Source: Shewanella sp. UCD-KL21
GTDB taxonomy: Bacteria > Pseudomonadota > Gammaproteobacteria > Enterobacterales > Shewanellaceae
Reading direction: 5' to 3'
Length of the DNA stretch: 64,000 nucleotides
NCBI RefSeq assembly: GCF_001957135.1
Contig: NZ_MPHK01000008.1
Span: forward strand, 124,001 to 188,000
The position numbers and the translations under genes were made by a program. Within the stretch, counting starts at the first letter, position 1, and every line of letters starts with the position of its first letter. The notes beneath the pieces are model-generated. The model saw nothing but the letters and a program-made list of their open reading frames with translations. It was not told the origin of the DNA and searched no databases. Positions 27,944 to 37,642 of the stretch are shown here, in pieces.

Positions 27944-28387
27944 TTGAACGTAAAAGTATTCAAAATCATCGGCGATGGTCGACGTTATATGAAAACGTGG
28001 CCAATGATCCGACAACTTGGGTTTTATTTCCCTGAATACCGCGTTGTAAGGGCAACCCATTTAGGCATCATGTTTATGCCTTTTTTTGCTATTTTGGCTG
28101 CAATGAGCCAAGTGTATGTCAATGGATGGGCGTTTTTGCCCCAAGCCATTGCCATTTTATTATTCTTTATCAGCTTACCTGTTCAAGGCTTGCTGTGGTT
28201 GGGCTGGCGTGCAAGGCACCCATTGCCACTGACCTTATTTGATTGGGGTAACCAACTTAGTGCAAAGCTAACCGCAATGGGTATTAGCAATAAACCGTTG
28301 GGCCCTAAAGCGTGTTACTTAGATATGGCAGTGATTTTAAAAGTGGCCTTTGACCGTTTAGATCGCAGTTACTGGGAAGAGCTATAG
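27944..28387 (+). CDS. yfbV: YfbV-type DUF412 membrane protein (terminus macrodomain insulation factor family)
   Basis: 147 residues starting at a TTG (27944); no in-frame ATG occurs before residue 16, and the conserved Y-x-KTWP motif (RYMKTWPMIRQLGFYFPE) needs the longer start. Two adjacent membrane segments (FMPFFAILAAMSQVYV and FLPQAIAILLFFISLPVQGLLWLG) and a soluble C-terminus match DUF412. In E. coli this protein sits in the inner membrane and limits spread of the chromosome terminus domain. The position next to ackA is shared with E. coli, where yfbV precedes ackA-pta. No terminator is seen between it and the convergent pflA. Confidence 0.92.
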   Translation: MNVKVFKIIGDGRRYMKTWPMIRQLGFYFPEYRVVRATHLGIMFMPFFAILAAMSQVYVNGWAFLPQAIAILLFFISLPVQGLLWLGWRARHPLPLTLFDWGNQLSAKLTAMGISNKPLGPKACYLDMAVILKVAFDRLDRSYWEEL

Positions 28388-28442
28388 CCTTCAAGGTTTA
28401 CACACTTTAAAAATGACTGAGATAATCGTAAGTTAGCGAAAC

Positions 28443-29174
28443 TTAATAATTGGCACTTATACCACGCTCGACGAATACCGCTTTAATGGCTTCCATCGTT
28501 TCTTTACTTGGCGGCTCTACACCTTCTAACGGATAGGTTTCACCGAAAGCTTCCCACTTATGGGTACCAAGCTGGTGGTAGGGCAGTAATTCAACTTTCT
28601 CAACGTTTGTCATCGGCTTGATAAAATCTGCCAAGGCAATGGCTGAGTCAATATCTTCAGTAAAACCGTTAACCACTACATATCTAATCCAAGTTTTTTG
28701 CTGACGCTTGGCAAGGTGCTGTGCAAATTGCAGTGTGCGTTGGTTACTCACTTTGGTTAAATCGATATGTTTGGCATCATTCATTTGCTTGATATCAAGC
28801 AATACTAAGTCGGTGTTATCGAGTAGTTCATCGATAATCGGCGTGTATTTTCGAACGAAACCATTGGTATCGAGACAGGTATGCAAATCGTTTTGTTTAC
28901 AAGCTTTAAAGAGCTCGTTTACGAAATCCGCTTGAAGAATCGCTTCTCCACCGGTTGCAGTGACGCCACCTGATTTTAAGAAAGGTTTGTAGCTGATGAT
29001 TTGGCTCATGAGTTCATCAACAGTGACCTCTTTACCACCATCTAAATCCCAAGTGTCACGGTTATGGCAGTATTGACATTTCATTAAGCAGCCTTGCATA
29101 AAGGCAACGAAACGAATGCCTGGGCCATCAACTGTGCCAAAAGATTCGATTGAGTGAATGCGACCTGTGGTCAT
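28443..29174 (-). CDS. pflA: Pyruvate formate-lyase-activating enzyme (radical SAM)
   Basis: About 243 residues from the ATG at 29174, chosen for CGGAG eight bases upstream; an ATG at 29189 would add five residues. The radical SAM motif CLMKCQYC is near residue 30 (C-x3-C-x2-C, binding a 4Fe-4S cluster). Family landmarks: [53 protein letters not shown] and [13 protein letters not shown]. PflA uses S-adenosylmethionine to put the glycyl radical on PflB. It lies downstream of pflB on the same strand, but a strong hairpin terminator separates them, so it is probably made at a lower level by read-through. Confidence 0.97.
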   Translation of the reverse strand: MTTGRIHSIESFGTVDGPGIRFVAFMQGCLMKCQYCHNRDTWDLDGGKEVTVDELMSQIISYKPFLKSGGVTATGGEAILQADFVNELFKACKQNDLHTCLDTNGFVRKYTPIIDELLDNTDLVLLDIKQMNDAKHIDLTKVSNQRTLQFAQHLAKRQQKTWIRYVVVNGFTEDIDSAIALADFIKPMTNVEKVELLPYHQLGTHKWEAFGETYPLEGVEPPSKETMEAIKAVFVERGISANY

Positions 29175-29196
29175 GAGAACTCCGAACAAACAAATG

Positions 29197-29249
29197 AAAA
29201 AAAGGTTGTGCTAATTAGCAATAGTGACATTACTTATATTAGCACAACC
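29197..29249 (-). terminator. Terminator between pflB and pflA
   Basis: GGTTGTGCTAAT (29204-29215) and ATTAGCACAACC (29238-29249) form a perfect 12-bp stem, followed on the minus strand by seven T. It would reduce the amount of pflA message relative to pflB. Confidence 0.9.
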
Positions 29250-29263
29250 GATTTTAGTTGATA

Positions 29264-31546
29264 TTACATGCTTTTAGTAAAGGTACGTGTAATAACATCT
29301 TGTTGCTGTTCAGGTGTTAACGCATTGAAACGTACCGCATAACCAGAAACACGAATGGTTAGTTGTGGGTATTTTTCAGGGTTAACAATCGCGTCTTCCA
29401 GCATTTCGCGGTTCATGACGTTAACGTTTAAGTGTTGACCACCTTCACTGTTAGCGTTGCTCATGAAGTAACCATCCATCAATGATGCAAGGTTAGCACG
29501 ACGTCCTTCTTCATCTTTACCTAGTGCATTTGGCACGATAGAGAAAGTATAAGAAATACCGTCTTGTGCGTGAGCAAATGGCAGTTTAGCGACTGATGTT
29601 AATGAAGCGATTGCGCCATTTTCATCACGACCATGCATTGGGTTAGCACCCGGAGCAAATGGTGCGCCAGCTGGACGACCGTCAGGTGTAGTACCTGTTT
29701 TCTTACCGTATACAACGTTAGAAGTAATAGTAAGGATAGACTGTGTTGGGATCGCGTTACGGTACATTTTCATGGTACGGATCTTAGCCATGAAACGTTC
29801 AACTAAGTCACAAGCGATGTCATCTACACGTGGGTCATTGTTACCAAATTTTGGATATTCACCAGAAATATCAAAATCAATTGCAATGCCGTCTTCGTCA
29901 CGGATTGGTTTAACAGTACCGTATTTAATTGCAGATAGTGAATCAGCTGCAATTGAAAGACCGGCAATACCACATGCCATAGTACGACGTACGTCACGGT
30001 CATGTAATGCCATTAATGATGCTTCGTATGAATACTTGTCATGCATGTAATGGATAGAGTTAAGTGCTGTCACATATTGTGTCGCTAACCAATCCATTAA
30101 GCCGTCTAAACGACCCATAACATCATCAAATTCTAATACTTCTGATGTAATTGCATCTGCTTTAGGTGCAACTTGGATTTTCAGTTTTTCATCAACACCG
30201 CCATTGATAGCGTAAAGCATGGTTTTCGCTAAGTTGGCACGTGCGCCGAAGAACTGCATGTGTTTACCCACAATCATTGGGCTAACACAACAAGCAATTG
30301 CGTAATCATCTGATTCGAAATCAGGACGCATTAAGTCATCGTTTTCGTACTGGATTGAGCTAGTATCGATTGATACTTTTGCACAGTAGTTTTTGAAACC
30401 TTGTGGCAGCTCATTTGACCATAATACGGTAATGTTTGGCTCAGGGCTTGGGCCCATGTTGTAAAGCGTGTGTAAGAAACGGAAGCTTGATTTAGTTACC
30501 AAAGTACGACCGTCTAAACCCATACCTGCAATTGATTCAGTTGCCCAAATTGGGTCGCCTGAGAACAATTCATCGTATTCAGGAGTACGTAAGAAACGCA
30601 CCATACGAAGTTTCATTACGAAATGGTCAACCATTTCTTGTGCTTGTTCTTCAGTGATAACGCCGTTAGCGATGTCACGTTCAACGAAGATATCGATGAA
30701 AGTAGAAGTACGGCCCAATGACATTGCTGCGCCATTTTGGCTTTTAACAGCTGCAAGGTAACCAAAGTAAGTCCACTGGATAGCTTCTTTTGCATTAGTC
30801 GCAGGAAGAGAAATATCACAGCCGTATTTAGCGGCCATTTTCTTGATTTGACCCAATGCACGATGTTGCTCTGCAATTTCTTCACGCAGTTGCATTGTGT
30901 AAGTTAAATCTTCGCCAGCTTCAAAACCTGCTTGAAGTGAAGAGAACTGAGCGTATTTATCTTGCATTAGGTAGTCAATACCGTAAAGCGCGATACGACG
31001 GTAATCACCAATGATACGACCACGGCCATATGCATCAGGTAAACCGGTTAAAATACCAGACTTACGACAAGCCATAATTTCAGGAGTATAAATGTCGAAT
31101 ACACCTTGGTTATGGGTTTTACGTAATTCAGAATAAGTGTATTTAACGTCTGCGTTTAATTCGCGGCCATAAGCTTTACAAGAGCCTTCAACCATACGAA
31201 TACCACCATTTGGTAGCATTGAACGCTTAAGCGGCGCATCTGTTTGCAAACCAACGATAGTTTCTAAATCTTTATTGATGTAACCAGCATCATGAGAAGT
31301 AATGGTCGAAACCATTTCTGTGTCGAAATCAACAGGTGCGTGAGTGGCATTTTCTTGCTTGATGCCAACCATCACTTTTTCCCAAAGTGATTCAGTCGCT
31401 GCGGTTGCGCCAGCTAGGAAAGATTCATCACCTTCATATGGGTTGTAGTTTTTCTGAATAAAGTCACGAACGTTGACTTCTGTTTTCCAGTCGCCAGCTT
31501 CAAAACCTTGCCACGCATTTGCAAATAACTCTGTTTTATCGGTCAT
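29264..31546 (-). CDS. pflB: Pyruvate formate-lyase (formate C-acetyltransferase)
   Basis: 760 residues, the length of E. coli PflB. The catalytic cysteine pair is in [20 protein letters not shown], and the glycyl radical site is in [10 protein letters not shown] near the C-terminus. The enzyme splits pyruvate with CoA into formate and acetyl-CoA in the cytoplasm under anaerobic conditions; PflA activates it. Its acetyl-CoA feeds AckA-Pta, and FocA handles formate. Unlike E. coli, where focA-pflB is one operon, here focA is divergent across a 531-base region that holds a PdhR-type palindrome, a hairpin and a candidate focA promoter. Confidence 0.98.
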   Translation of the reverse strand: MTDKTELFANAWQGFEAGDWKTEVNVRDFIQKNYNPYEGDESFLAGATAATESLWEKVMVGIKQENATHAPVDFDTEMVSTITSHDAGYINKDLETIVGLQTDAPLKRSMLPNGGIRMVEGSCKAYGRELNADVKYTYSELRKTHNQGVFDIYTPEIMACRKSGILTGLPDAYGRGRIIGDYRRIALYGIDYLMQDKYAQFSSLQAGFEAGEDLTYTMQLREEIAEQHRALGQIKKMAAKYGCDISLPATNAKEAIQWTYFGYLAAVKSQNGAAMSLGRTSTFIDIFVERDIANGVITEEQAQEMVDHFVMKLRMVRFLRTPEYDELFSGDPIWATESIAGMGLDGRTLVTKSSFRFLHTLYNMGPSPEPNITVLWSNELPQGFKNYCAKVSIDTSSIQYENDDLMRPDFESDDYAIACCVSPMIVGKHMQFFGARANLAKTMLYAINGGVDEKLKIQVAPKADAITSEVLEFDDVMGRLDGLMDWLATQYVTALNSIHYMHDKYSYEASLMALHDRDVRRTMACGIAGLSIAADSLSAIKYGTVKPIRDEDGIAIDFDISGEYPKFGNNDPRVDDIACDLVERFMAKIRTMKMYRNAIPTQSILTITSNVVYGKKTGTTPDGRPAGAPFAPGANPMHGRDENGAIASLTSVAKLPFAHAQDGISYTFSIVPNALGKDEEGRRANLASLMDGYFMSNANSEGGQHLNVNVMNREMLEDAIVNPEKYPQLTIRVSGYAVRFNALTPEQQQDVITRTFTKSM

Positions 31547-31728
31547 GGTAATTTACCTTCTCGTCAATTAACTGCTGCTGAACTGCGACTTGATGTTAGT
31601 TGATGTCTATTACAAACAAGTTAGCAGAACAAAAATTGAGATCCCTATTGATGGATGATCGCAAGGGCATCTAATCCGTTGGCTTAACCGTTATCATAAT
31701 AGCGATTAAGCTAAATTTCCCATTTATC

Positions 31729-31749
31729 TAAATTGGTAAGACCAATTTA
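31729..31749. promoter_or_regulatory. PdhR-type operator between pflB and focA
   Basis: TAAATTGGT-AAG-ACCAATTTA is a perfect palindrome with a three-base centre. It matches the known PdhR pattern ATTGGTnnnACCAAT. It lies about 180 bases upstream of pflB and 330 before focA. PdhR is a pyruvate-responsive GntR regulator, so pyruvate control of pyruvate cleavage is plausible. Confidence 0.75.
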
Positions 31750-31819
31750 CCCTGCAAAGATTAACATAGCTTTGGGTTAACTTCACTTAAAAAAATAAAA
31801 TTTGGCTATGTGAACAGTG

Positions 31820-31848
31820 AAACTGTTAAGTGCTTAACAGTTTTTGAG
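31820..31848 (+). other. Perfect 11-bp inverted repeat followed by T run, in the pflB-focA gap
   Basis: AAACTGTTAAG (31820-31830) and CTTAACAGTTT (31833-31843) are separated by TG and followed by TTTTTG in plus direction. No gene reads into it from the left, so it is either an operator or a hairpin blocking stray transcription towards focA. Confidence 0.5.
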
Positions 31849-31935
31849 CAAAAAGTTTTTTATTTAATCAATTGGGTCTACTCTTGCTGACCTTTTGCAA
31901 GCTTACTGTGGTTGCCTGCTTAGCCCTATATTGCT

Positions 31936-31944
31936 TGCTATACT
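31936..31944 (+). promoter_or_regulatory. Candidate extended -10 promoter of focA
   Basis: TGCTATACT has the extended -10 form (TG, one base, TATACT). No good -35 box lies 17 bases upstream. It is about 130 bases before the focA start. Confidence 0.35.
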
Positions 31945-32077
31945 GATTTATAGCACCTTTTAGAAAAGCTGATACTTAATTAGTGGCTGTTAATCTAACT
32001 TAGTTATGTTGCTGGTTGATTTTTAATCTTTATTCTTGGTCATACCAATTTAATTTATAGTTCTACTCGGGGTTTTT

Positions 32078-32992
32078 ATGAAAAATTCATCTGGCGATCA
32101 ACAGCAAACTGCTGCTACGCCAACCACCTTCCAAAATGCTGAAGCATTTGGTTTAGCTAAAGTTGCTAAAAGCCCTTGGCAATCATTTATATTATCGATA
32201 TTTGCCGGTGCATTTATTGCGATTGCCTTTGTGTTTTACATTACAGTGACTAACGGCAGTACTATGGGCTGGGGCATGACACGCTTTATTGGCGGTATTG
32301 CCTTTAGCTTAGGATTAATTTTAGTGGTGGTGTGCGGCACTGAGTTATTCACCAGTACAGTGTTAACCTCAATCCCTTGGGCGCAGAAAAAAGTCAAAAC
32401 AACAACCCAATTACGTTGTTGGGCCAGAGTTTATGCGGGCAATTTAGTCGGCGCACTGTTGATGGTGTTTCTGATCATGAGTGCGCGCATGTTTGAACTC
32501 AATGATGGGCAATGGGGGCTAAGTGCAATGAAGCTTGCACAGCACAAAATTCATCACACTTGGTCACAAGCATTTACCTTAGGTATTTTATGTAACATGT
32601 TAGTGTGTTTAGCGGTGTGGATGACTTTTGCTACCAAAGATATTCTGACGAAATCCTTACTGATGATCCTGCCTGTAGCCATGTTTGTTAGCAGCGGTTT
32701 TGAGCATAGTATCGCCAACATGTTTATGGTGCCAATTGGGATTGCTATCCATTCATTTGCCCCGGATAGTTTTTATGTCGCACTTAACCTAGACCCGCAA
32801 CAATTTGCCGATCTCACTGTGAGTAACTTTGTGTTTCATAACCTGATCCCTGTAACCTTAGGTAATATAGTGGGTGGCGGGGTGTTTGTTGGCATCGGCT
32901 TTTGGTTAGTTGAGCAAGGGAAATTAACCCTTGGCACTGACGGTGCAAGCCATGGCACTATTACAAGCCGTGTTGAGCCTAAAAACGATTAA
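32078..32992 (+). CDS. focA: Formate transporter FocA (FNT family)
   Basis: 304 residues with six membrane segments in the aquaporin-like FNT fold. Pentameric FNT channels pass formate and related anions. Landmarks: FQNAEAFGLAKVAKSPWQSFILSIFAGAFIAIAF, the first signature region FGLAKV..GAF, VVCGTELFTS, ARVYAGNLVGAL, GILCNMLVCLAVWMT, FVSSGFEHSIANMFMVP and FHNLIPVTLGNIVGG. The selectivity His candidate is in SGFEHSIAN. A slightly long N-terminus (about 20 extra residues, Gln/Thr-rich) precedes the core; in E. coli the N-terminus gates FocA through contact with PflB. It is divergent from pflB and ends in its own strong terminator. Confidence 0.96.
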   Translation: MKNSSGDQQQTAATPTTFQNAEAFGLAKVAKSPWQSFILSIFAGAFIAIAFVFYITVTNGSTMGWGMTRFIGGIAFSLGLILVVVCGTELFTSTVLTSIPWAQKKVKTTTQLRCWARVYAGNLVGALLMVFLIMSARMFELNDGQWGLSAMKLAQHKIHHTWSQAFTLGILCNMLVCLAVWMTFATKDILTKSLLMILPVAMFVSSGFEHSIANMFMVPIGIAIHSFAPDSFYVALNLDPQQFADLTVSNFVFHNLIPVTLGNIVGGGVFVGIGFWLVEQGKLTLGTDGASHGTITSRVEPKND

Positions 32993-33036
32993 GTATTGTA
33001 GAGGGGCTGCATAGAACTGCAGTCAGTCTTACTGTT

Positions 33037-33063
33037 AACGCCCAGCCTTTGCTGGGCGTTTTT
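33037..33063 (+). terminator. Terminator after focA
   Basis: ACGCCCAGC (33038-33046) and GCTGGGCGT (33051-33059) pair and are followed by a T run. Confidence 0.92.
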
Positions 33064-33339
33064 GTAGCTAGCCATTGTTACCAAAGCAATTTCAAACTCA
33101 GCAGCGTTTGATATCAAGCACTAATATAATCAGGCTGTTATTGTTGACGGCTTTTTATTCGATTTTACTTTTTTAATAACAAACTAATATGCGTTAAGGC
33201 TACTTTTTAGGCGCTAATATATTGTTAAGTTGCCATTTTTAGATATTTTAACTAAAAGTCTGCAATATTTAAGACTATTTAAATGCTAGTATTTTATAAA
33301 TAAATCCTACCTGATAATAACAATAACAGCGGTAATGAA

Positions 33340-34866
33340 ATGTTAGAGCAACAAATAGCCAGTAATCCCTCCAAAACAACCAAAGCAATGCCTGATACCT
33401 TAGTGATCATATTCTTTGTTGCCTTTGCGGCAGCACTGTTGACCTATGTGGTACCCATTGGCTCCTTTACCACCCAAGAGGCGCATTATGTTGTCGATGG
33501 TGTGGAAAAGACACGCAGCGTTGTCGACCCTAATTCGTTTAGCTATGCCACAGATGAACAAGGTGAGCCACTACTTAGCCCAATGGGGCTATTTAAAGGC
33601 GATGGCGGCATGGGCTTTTTTAACTTCGCCTTTGAAGGATTAGTTTCTGGCTCTAAGTGGGGCAGTGCCATTGGCGTGATCATGTTCATGTTAGTGATCG
33701 GCGGCTCATTTGGGGTAGTGATGGCCACTGGCACCATTGATAACGGTATTTTGCGTTTAATTGATAAAACCAAGGGTAATGAGCAGTTATTTATTCCGGT
33801 TATCTTTAGTTTATTTTCTTTAGGCGGGGCGGTTTTTGGTATGGGCGAAGAGGCAATCGCCTTTGCAATTATTATTTGCCCGTTAATGATCCGCCTTGGC
33901 TATGACGGTATATGTACCGTGATGGTGACTTACGTTGCCACACAAATTGGTTTTGCCAGCTCGTGGATGAACCCATTTAGTGTGGCGATTGCTCAAGGCA
34001 TTTCAGGGGTACCGGTATTATCTGGAGCCGGGGTGCGCTTTGGGCTTTGGGTTGGCTTTACCCTCATTGGTATTATTTTTACCATGCGCTACGCCAGTAA
34101 AATTCAAAAGCAACCCAGCTTGTCGTTTAGTTTTCATAGTGATCAGTATTTTAGAGATAATCAGCAAGGAACAGTAAAAGACAGTCGCTTTAATGTTGGT
34201 GACATATTGGTATTGCTAACCATTGCCGCAACCATAGGCTGGGTTATCTGGGGCGTGATTGCTCATGCGTGGTTTATTCCTGAAATTGCCAGCCAGTTTT
34301 TTACCATGGGCATTGTGGTCGGTATCATCGGCATTTTGTTCAACCTAAACGGCTTAACCATGAATAAAGTCGCCCAAAGCTTTAAGCAGGGCGCAGGCAC
34401 CATGCTAGAGCCCGCACTATTAGTGGGTTTAGCTTCTGGTATTTTATTATTAATTGGCGGTGGCGGGGCAACAGAACCGAGCGTACTCAACAGTATTTTA
34501 CACAGTGCAGGTAGCGTGATTGGCCAGCTACCGAATGCCTTATCTGCTTGGTTTATGTTGTTATTCCAGTCGGTATTTAATTTCTTCGTTACTTCCGGCT
34601 CAGGCCAAGCGGCGTTAACCATGCCATTGATGGCGCCACTGGCAGATCTTGTGGGTGTGACTCGTCAAGTATCAGTACTGGCGTTTCAGTTAGGCGATGG
34701 CTTTACCAATGTGTTAGTGCCGACTTCAGCGTCATTGATGGCGACTTTAGGGGTATGCCGAGTGGATTGGGGTGATTGGCTTAAGTTTATTTGGCGCTTT
34801 ATGGTGGCGCTAATGGTGCTTTCGAGCATTGCAGTGATTACGGCGCATTACTTCGGCTTTAGTTAA
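33340..34866 (+). CDS. YfcC-family membrane carrier
   Basis: 508 residues with about 12 hydrophobic membrane segments. The N-terminal pattern MPDTLVIIFFVAFAAALLTYVVPIGSF matches the YfcC/AitC group of the IT superfamily, and other family motifs are GGSFGVVMATGTIDNGILRL, GMGEEAIAFAIIICPLMIRLGYD, ATQIGFASSWMNPFSVAIAQGISGVP in parts and GSGQAALTMPLMAPLADLVGV. Such proteins are annotated as basic amino acid antiporters or C4-dicarboxylate-like carriers; the substrate cannot be read from the sequence. In E. coli yfcC lies close to the ackA-pta region, and here it follows focA by about 350 bases with a terminator between, so it is likely separately expressed. Confidence 0.85.
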   Translation: MLEQQIASNPSKTTKAMPDTLVIIFFVAFAAALLTYVVPIGSFTTQEAHYVVDGVEKTRSVVDPNSFSYATDEQGEPLLSPMGLFKGDGGMGFFNFAFEGLVSGSKWGSAIGVIMFMLVIGGSFGVVMATGTIDNGILRLIDKTKGNEQLFIPVIFSLFSLGGAVFGMGEEAIAFAIIICPLMIRLGYDGICTVMVTYVATQIGFASSWMNPFSVAIAQGISGVPVLSGAGVRFGLWVGFTLIGIIFTMRYASKIQKQPSLSFSFHSDQYFRDNQQGTVKDSRFNVGDILVLLTIAATIGWVIWGVIAHAWFIPEIASQFFTMGIVVGIIGILFNLNGLTMNKVAQSFKQGAGTMLEPALLVGLASGILLLIGGGGATEPSVLNSILHSAGSVIGQLPNALSAWFMLLFQSVFNFFVTSGSGQAALTMPLMAPLADLVGVTRQVSVLAFQLGDGFTNVLVPTSASLMATLGVCRVDWGDWLKFIWRFMVALMVLSSIAVITAHYFGFS

Positions 34867-34888
34867 CGTAAGTCGTTAGGCAAACCAT

Positions 34889-34926
34889 AAAAAACGGCAT
34901 CAATATATTGATGCCGTTTTTCTTTT
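34889..34926. terminator. Bidirectional terminator between the YfcC carrier and O-methyltransferase genes
   Basis: AAAACGGCATCAAT and ATTGATGCCGTTTT pair around a two-base centre; A and T runs on either side. Confidence 0.93.
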
Positions 34927-34968
34927 ATTGTGCTAACTACTGAGCTAAGTGATTAACTGTAAAATTGA

Positions 34969-36045
34969 CTAACAAGGCTTTTTCTTACAGAAAAATAGGG
35001 TATGACCTAGTCCGATGTTATCGATATCTTCATCTACATAAAGACCCGCTTCACTGATCATTTTTAGCATATCTTTACTGTGATACATGCGGCTATTACC
35101 ATTCGCTATTGCAGTAAAATATAGTGAGGTGGCGTTAACACAGTAGGCACCTGCTTCATAAGGCTGTCTGTCCCAATAGGTCTCTAAAATACACAACTCG
35201 CTATCAGGGCGCATTGCAGCAGCGGCGCGCTTTAAAATAGTGATAATTTGTTGTTTGGAAAAACAATCTAAGAACTGGCTCATCCAATATAAATCAGCGT
35301 GTTGATAAAAAGGTTTTTCACTATCAAGCAAGTCGGTTTCAAGCGGATGCACTCGATCGGCAACCTTATTTATTTTGGCATTTTCCATCGCGACATTTAA
35401 TTGACCTGGCAAGTCCATAATGGTGATGTTGACTTGATCATCATAGCCAGTGCAAGCAAACGCCCATTTACCAGTATTGCCACCCACATCAACAATATGT
35501 TGTGGTTTAGAGCGAAAGATCAATGGTAAAAGACTATCAAAAGCATGATCGGAGTAATAATGGTCAAACTCAAACCAGCTACGCTTTACTTGCTCAGGTA
35601 ATTGGCTCAATCCCGGATAAATGGTGTCCCAATCACCAAGGTATTTTAGCCCTTCAGCTTTACCATTACGAAGTGATGCTTCCAATTCAAATAAACCTTG
35701 GTAACAAACATCGTGAATAAAATTTAGATTCTTAGCTGCCATATCGTCATGCAATAAGAAATGTCTGGTTTTATCTAGGCGGTAAAGTTCATCTTTACAC
35801 CAAAGCAGCCCCATACTCAGGCCCATATCAAGCAATACATGAATTGCATACTCAGACACATCAGCATCATCGACTAACTGCGCTAAGCTAATACCTTGAT
35901 CGCCAGCAGCATCAATTTGTGCTAGTAGACCGAATTGACTGAGGCAACGGGCCACTTGAAAACTAACTGGTGCGAAAGCAATTTTTTGTGCTTCAAATTT
36001 AGCATCGTAGGCGGATATTTTTTTAGGGGATTGATAAAAAGACAT
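34969..36045 (-). CDS. SAM-dependent O-methyltransferase (Methyltransf_2-like, with N-terminal dimerisation domain)
   Basis: 358 residues. The N-terminal half (about 15-105) looks like the helical winged-helix dimerisation region of COMT-type enzymes (FQVARCLSQFGLLAQIDAAG, VSEYAIHVLLDMGLSMGLLW). The catalytic part has motif I HIVDVGGNTGKWAFACTG, then ITIMDLPGQLNVAMENAK, and LYWMSQFLDCFSKQQIITIL. The C-terminus ends in Cys-rich KKKPC. The classical catalytic His/Glu pair of plant COMTs is not obvious; instead QFLDCFS sits where HxxHDW usually is, so the methyl acceptor is uncertain and may be a secondary metabolite. It is the only minus-strand gene between two terminators, next to cysK. Confidence 0.8.
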   Translation of the reverse strand: MSFYQSPKKISAYDAKFEAQKIAFAPVSFQVARCLSQFGLLAQIDAAGDQGISLAQLVDDADVSEYAIHVLLDMGLSMGLLWCKDELYRLDKTRHFLLHDDMAAKNLNFIHDVCYQGLFELEASLRNGKAEGLKYLGDWDTIYPGLSQLPEQVKRSWFEFDHYYSDHAFDSLLPLIFRSKPQHIVDVGGNTGKWAFACTGYDDQVNITIMDLPGQLNVAMENAKINKVADRVHPLETDLLDSEKPFYQHADLYWMSQFLDCFSKQQIITILKRAAAAMRPDSELCILETYWDRQPYEAGAYCVNATSLYFTAIANGNSRMYHSKDMLKMISEAGLYVDEDIDNIGLGHTLFFCKKKPC

Positions 36046-36252
36046 AGAATGGAGATTGCTCTAGCAGCAGGGAAAAAAGTGCATCGATATTAGCAAACAC
36101 GATTAAATAAGAGTTTGATCTAGCTCTAGATGTTGAGTTTTTTAATCACAAGTTTAGCCAAGATATACATTTTTGAGACACAAGACATCGATGTAGCGGA
36201 GCGTTGAATGAAAACTGACTTTTATGAAGAGATTTTCGTTTGTTTAAGCCAA

Positions 36253-36283
36253 TAAAAAGCTCTGCGAATGCAGAGCTTTTAAA
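36253..36283 (-). terminator. Terminator after cysK
   Basis: AAAGCTCTGC and GCAGAGCTTT pair across GAAT; the minus strand continues with a T run. Confidence 0.92.
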
Positions 36284-36319
36284 GTGTTTAGCGTTTTAGC
36301 AATCAAAAACTAAATATGA

Positions 36320-37285
36320 TTACTGCACGTTCTCGCTGTCGCTAAATTCGCCAGCAAATAATGCTGATGATAAGTAACGCTCTGCAGCAGAAGGCAAAAT
36401 AACAACAATATTTTTGCCTGCATACTCAGGTAGTTCAGCAATACGATTCGCTGCAACTACAGCTGCACCAGAAGAAATACCCACTAAGATACCTTCTTCT
36501 TTCATTAAGCGGCGCGCCATATCAATTGCATCTTCATTGCTAACGGCTTGCACAAGATCAACCAAATCTAAATCTAAGTTGCCAGGGATGAAACCTGCGC
36601 CAATACCTTGAATTTTATGTGGCCCAGGTTGAAGTGGCTCACCTGCTTTAGCTTGAGCAATAACTTGTGAATCAACTGGCTCAACTGCCACAGAGACAAT
36701 GTCTTTGTTCTGACTTTTTAAGTAACGGCTCACACCGGTAATAGTACCGCCCGTACCAACACCTGCTACGAATACATCGACTTTACCATCGGTGTCATTC
36801 CAGATTTCTGGGCCTGTGGTTTTTTCATGAATTTCTGGGTTAGCAGGGTTACTGAATTGACCAAGAATAAGGTACTTTTCAGGATCTGATAAACGAATTT
36901 CTTCTGCTTTATCAATTGCGCCTTTCATGCCTTTAGCGCCTTCAGTTAACACAAGGTTAGCACCTAATGCTTTTAGTAATTTGCGGCGCTCAAGGCTCAT
37001 GGTATTTGGCATAGTAAGTGTTAGCTGGTAACCGCGCGCGGCAGCAACATAAGCCAGTGCAATACCGGTATTACCTGAGGTTGGCTCAACTAATTCGATA
37101 CCAGCTTTTAGGGTACCTTTCTTTTCGGCATCCCAAATCATGTTGGCACCGATACGACATTTAACGCTGAAACTTGGATTGCGTGCTTCTATTTTTGCTA
37201 GCACATTACCATTGCTTACTCGATTAAGGCGCACTAGTGGGGTATTACCTAGCGTATATGAATTGTCTTCGTAAATGTTGCTCAT
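36320..37285 (-). CDS. cysK: O-acetylserine sulfhydrylase A (cysteine synthase)
   Basis: 321 residues, normal CysK length. The PLP lysine is in [20 protein letters not shown] (about Lys 43). The substrate loop is [21 protein letters not shown], the PLP phosphate loop is [20 protein letters not shown], and [16 protein letters not shown] completes the site. The enzyme makes cysteine from O-acetylserine and sulfide in the cytoplasm. It is transcribed alone, with a ribosome site AAGGAGC before the ATG. In E. coli cysK lies beside cysZ; here the order is cysK, then two accessory genes, then cysZ. Confidence 0.97.
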   Translation of the reverse strand: MSNIYEDNSYTLGNTPLVRLNRVSNGNVLAKIEARNPSFSVKCRIGANMIWDAEKKGTLKAGIELVEPTSGNTGIALAYVAAARGYQLTLTMPNTMSLERRKLLKALGANLVLTEGAKGMKGAIDKAEEIRLSDPEKYLILGQFSNPANPEIHEKTTGPEIWNDTDGKVDVFVAGVGTGGTITGVSRYLKSQNKDIVSVAVEPVDSQVIAQAKAGEPLQPGPHKIQGIGAGFIPGNLDLDLVDLVQAVSNEDAIDMARRLMKEEGILVGISSGAAVVAANRIAELPEYAGKNIVVILPSAAERYLSSALFAGEFSDSENVQ

Positions 37286-37391
37286 GGTTTAGCTCCTTGT
37301 TTGCATTGTCTAATGATAATCGGTTTAGGTGGCTTTAACAGTGACAGTTAGTTATTCGTTATTCCTTTTAGTTATTAAAGTAAACTCTACT

Positions 37392-37421
37392 ATAATAATA
37401 AAGCATCTTCTTAATTAACAA
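37392..37421 (-). promoter_or_regulatory. Candidate promoter of cysK
   Basis: Read on the minus strand, TTGTTA is followed after 18 bases by TATTAT, about 110 bases upstream of the cysK start. Pattern match only; the region is AT-rich. Confidence 0.35.
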
Positions 37422-37642
37422 TCATTTACTTTTGCTGCAACAGTTAAGCACATTATAACTCGCTTAGATGGTCAGACCTTTAGCAAATCGTCAATTAGTG
37501 CTTAGCGAAAATGCCAGAACCCAATAGACTTGTTTTAATTGTAAAATTTTCCCCGTATTAGCCTGATGACCAAAAGTTAGCAGTATGGCAATGTCGAAGT
37601 GGGAAACTTGTTACTCCCCAATACCTTAATGGCGGATATAAT

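Noticed and set aside
31547-32077. Clear FNR sites for pflB or focA
   Set aside because: Several TTGAT and ATCAA half-sites occur, but none at the four-base spacing required on both sides; anaerobic control is likely but not shown.
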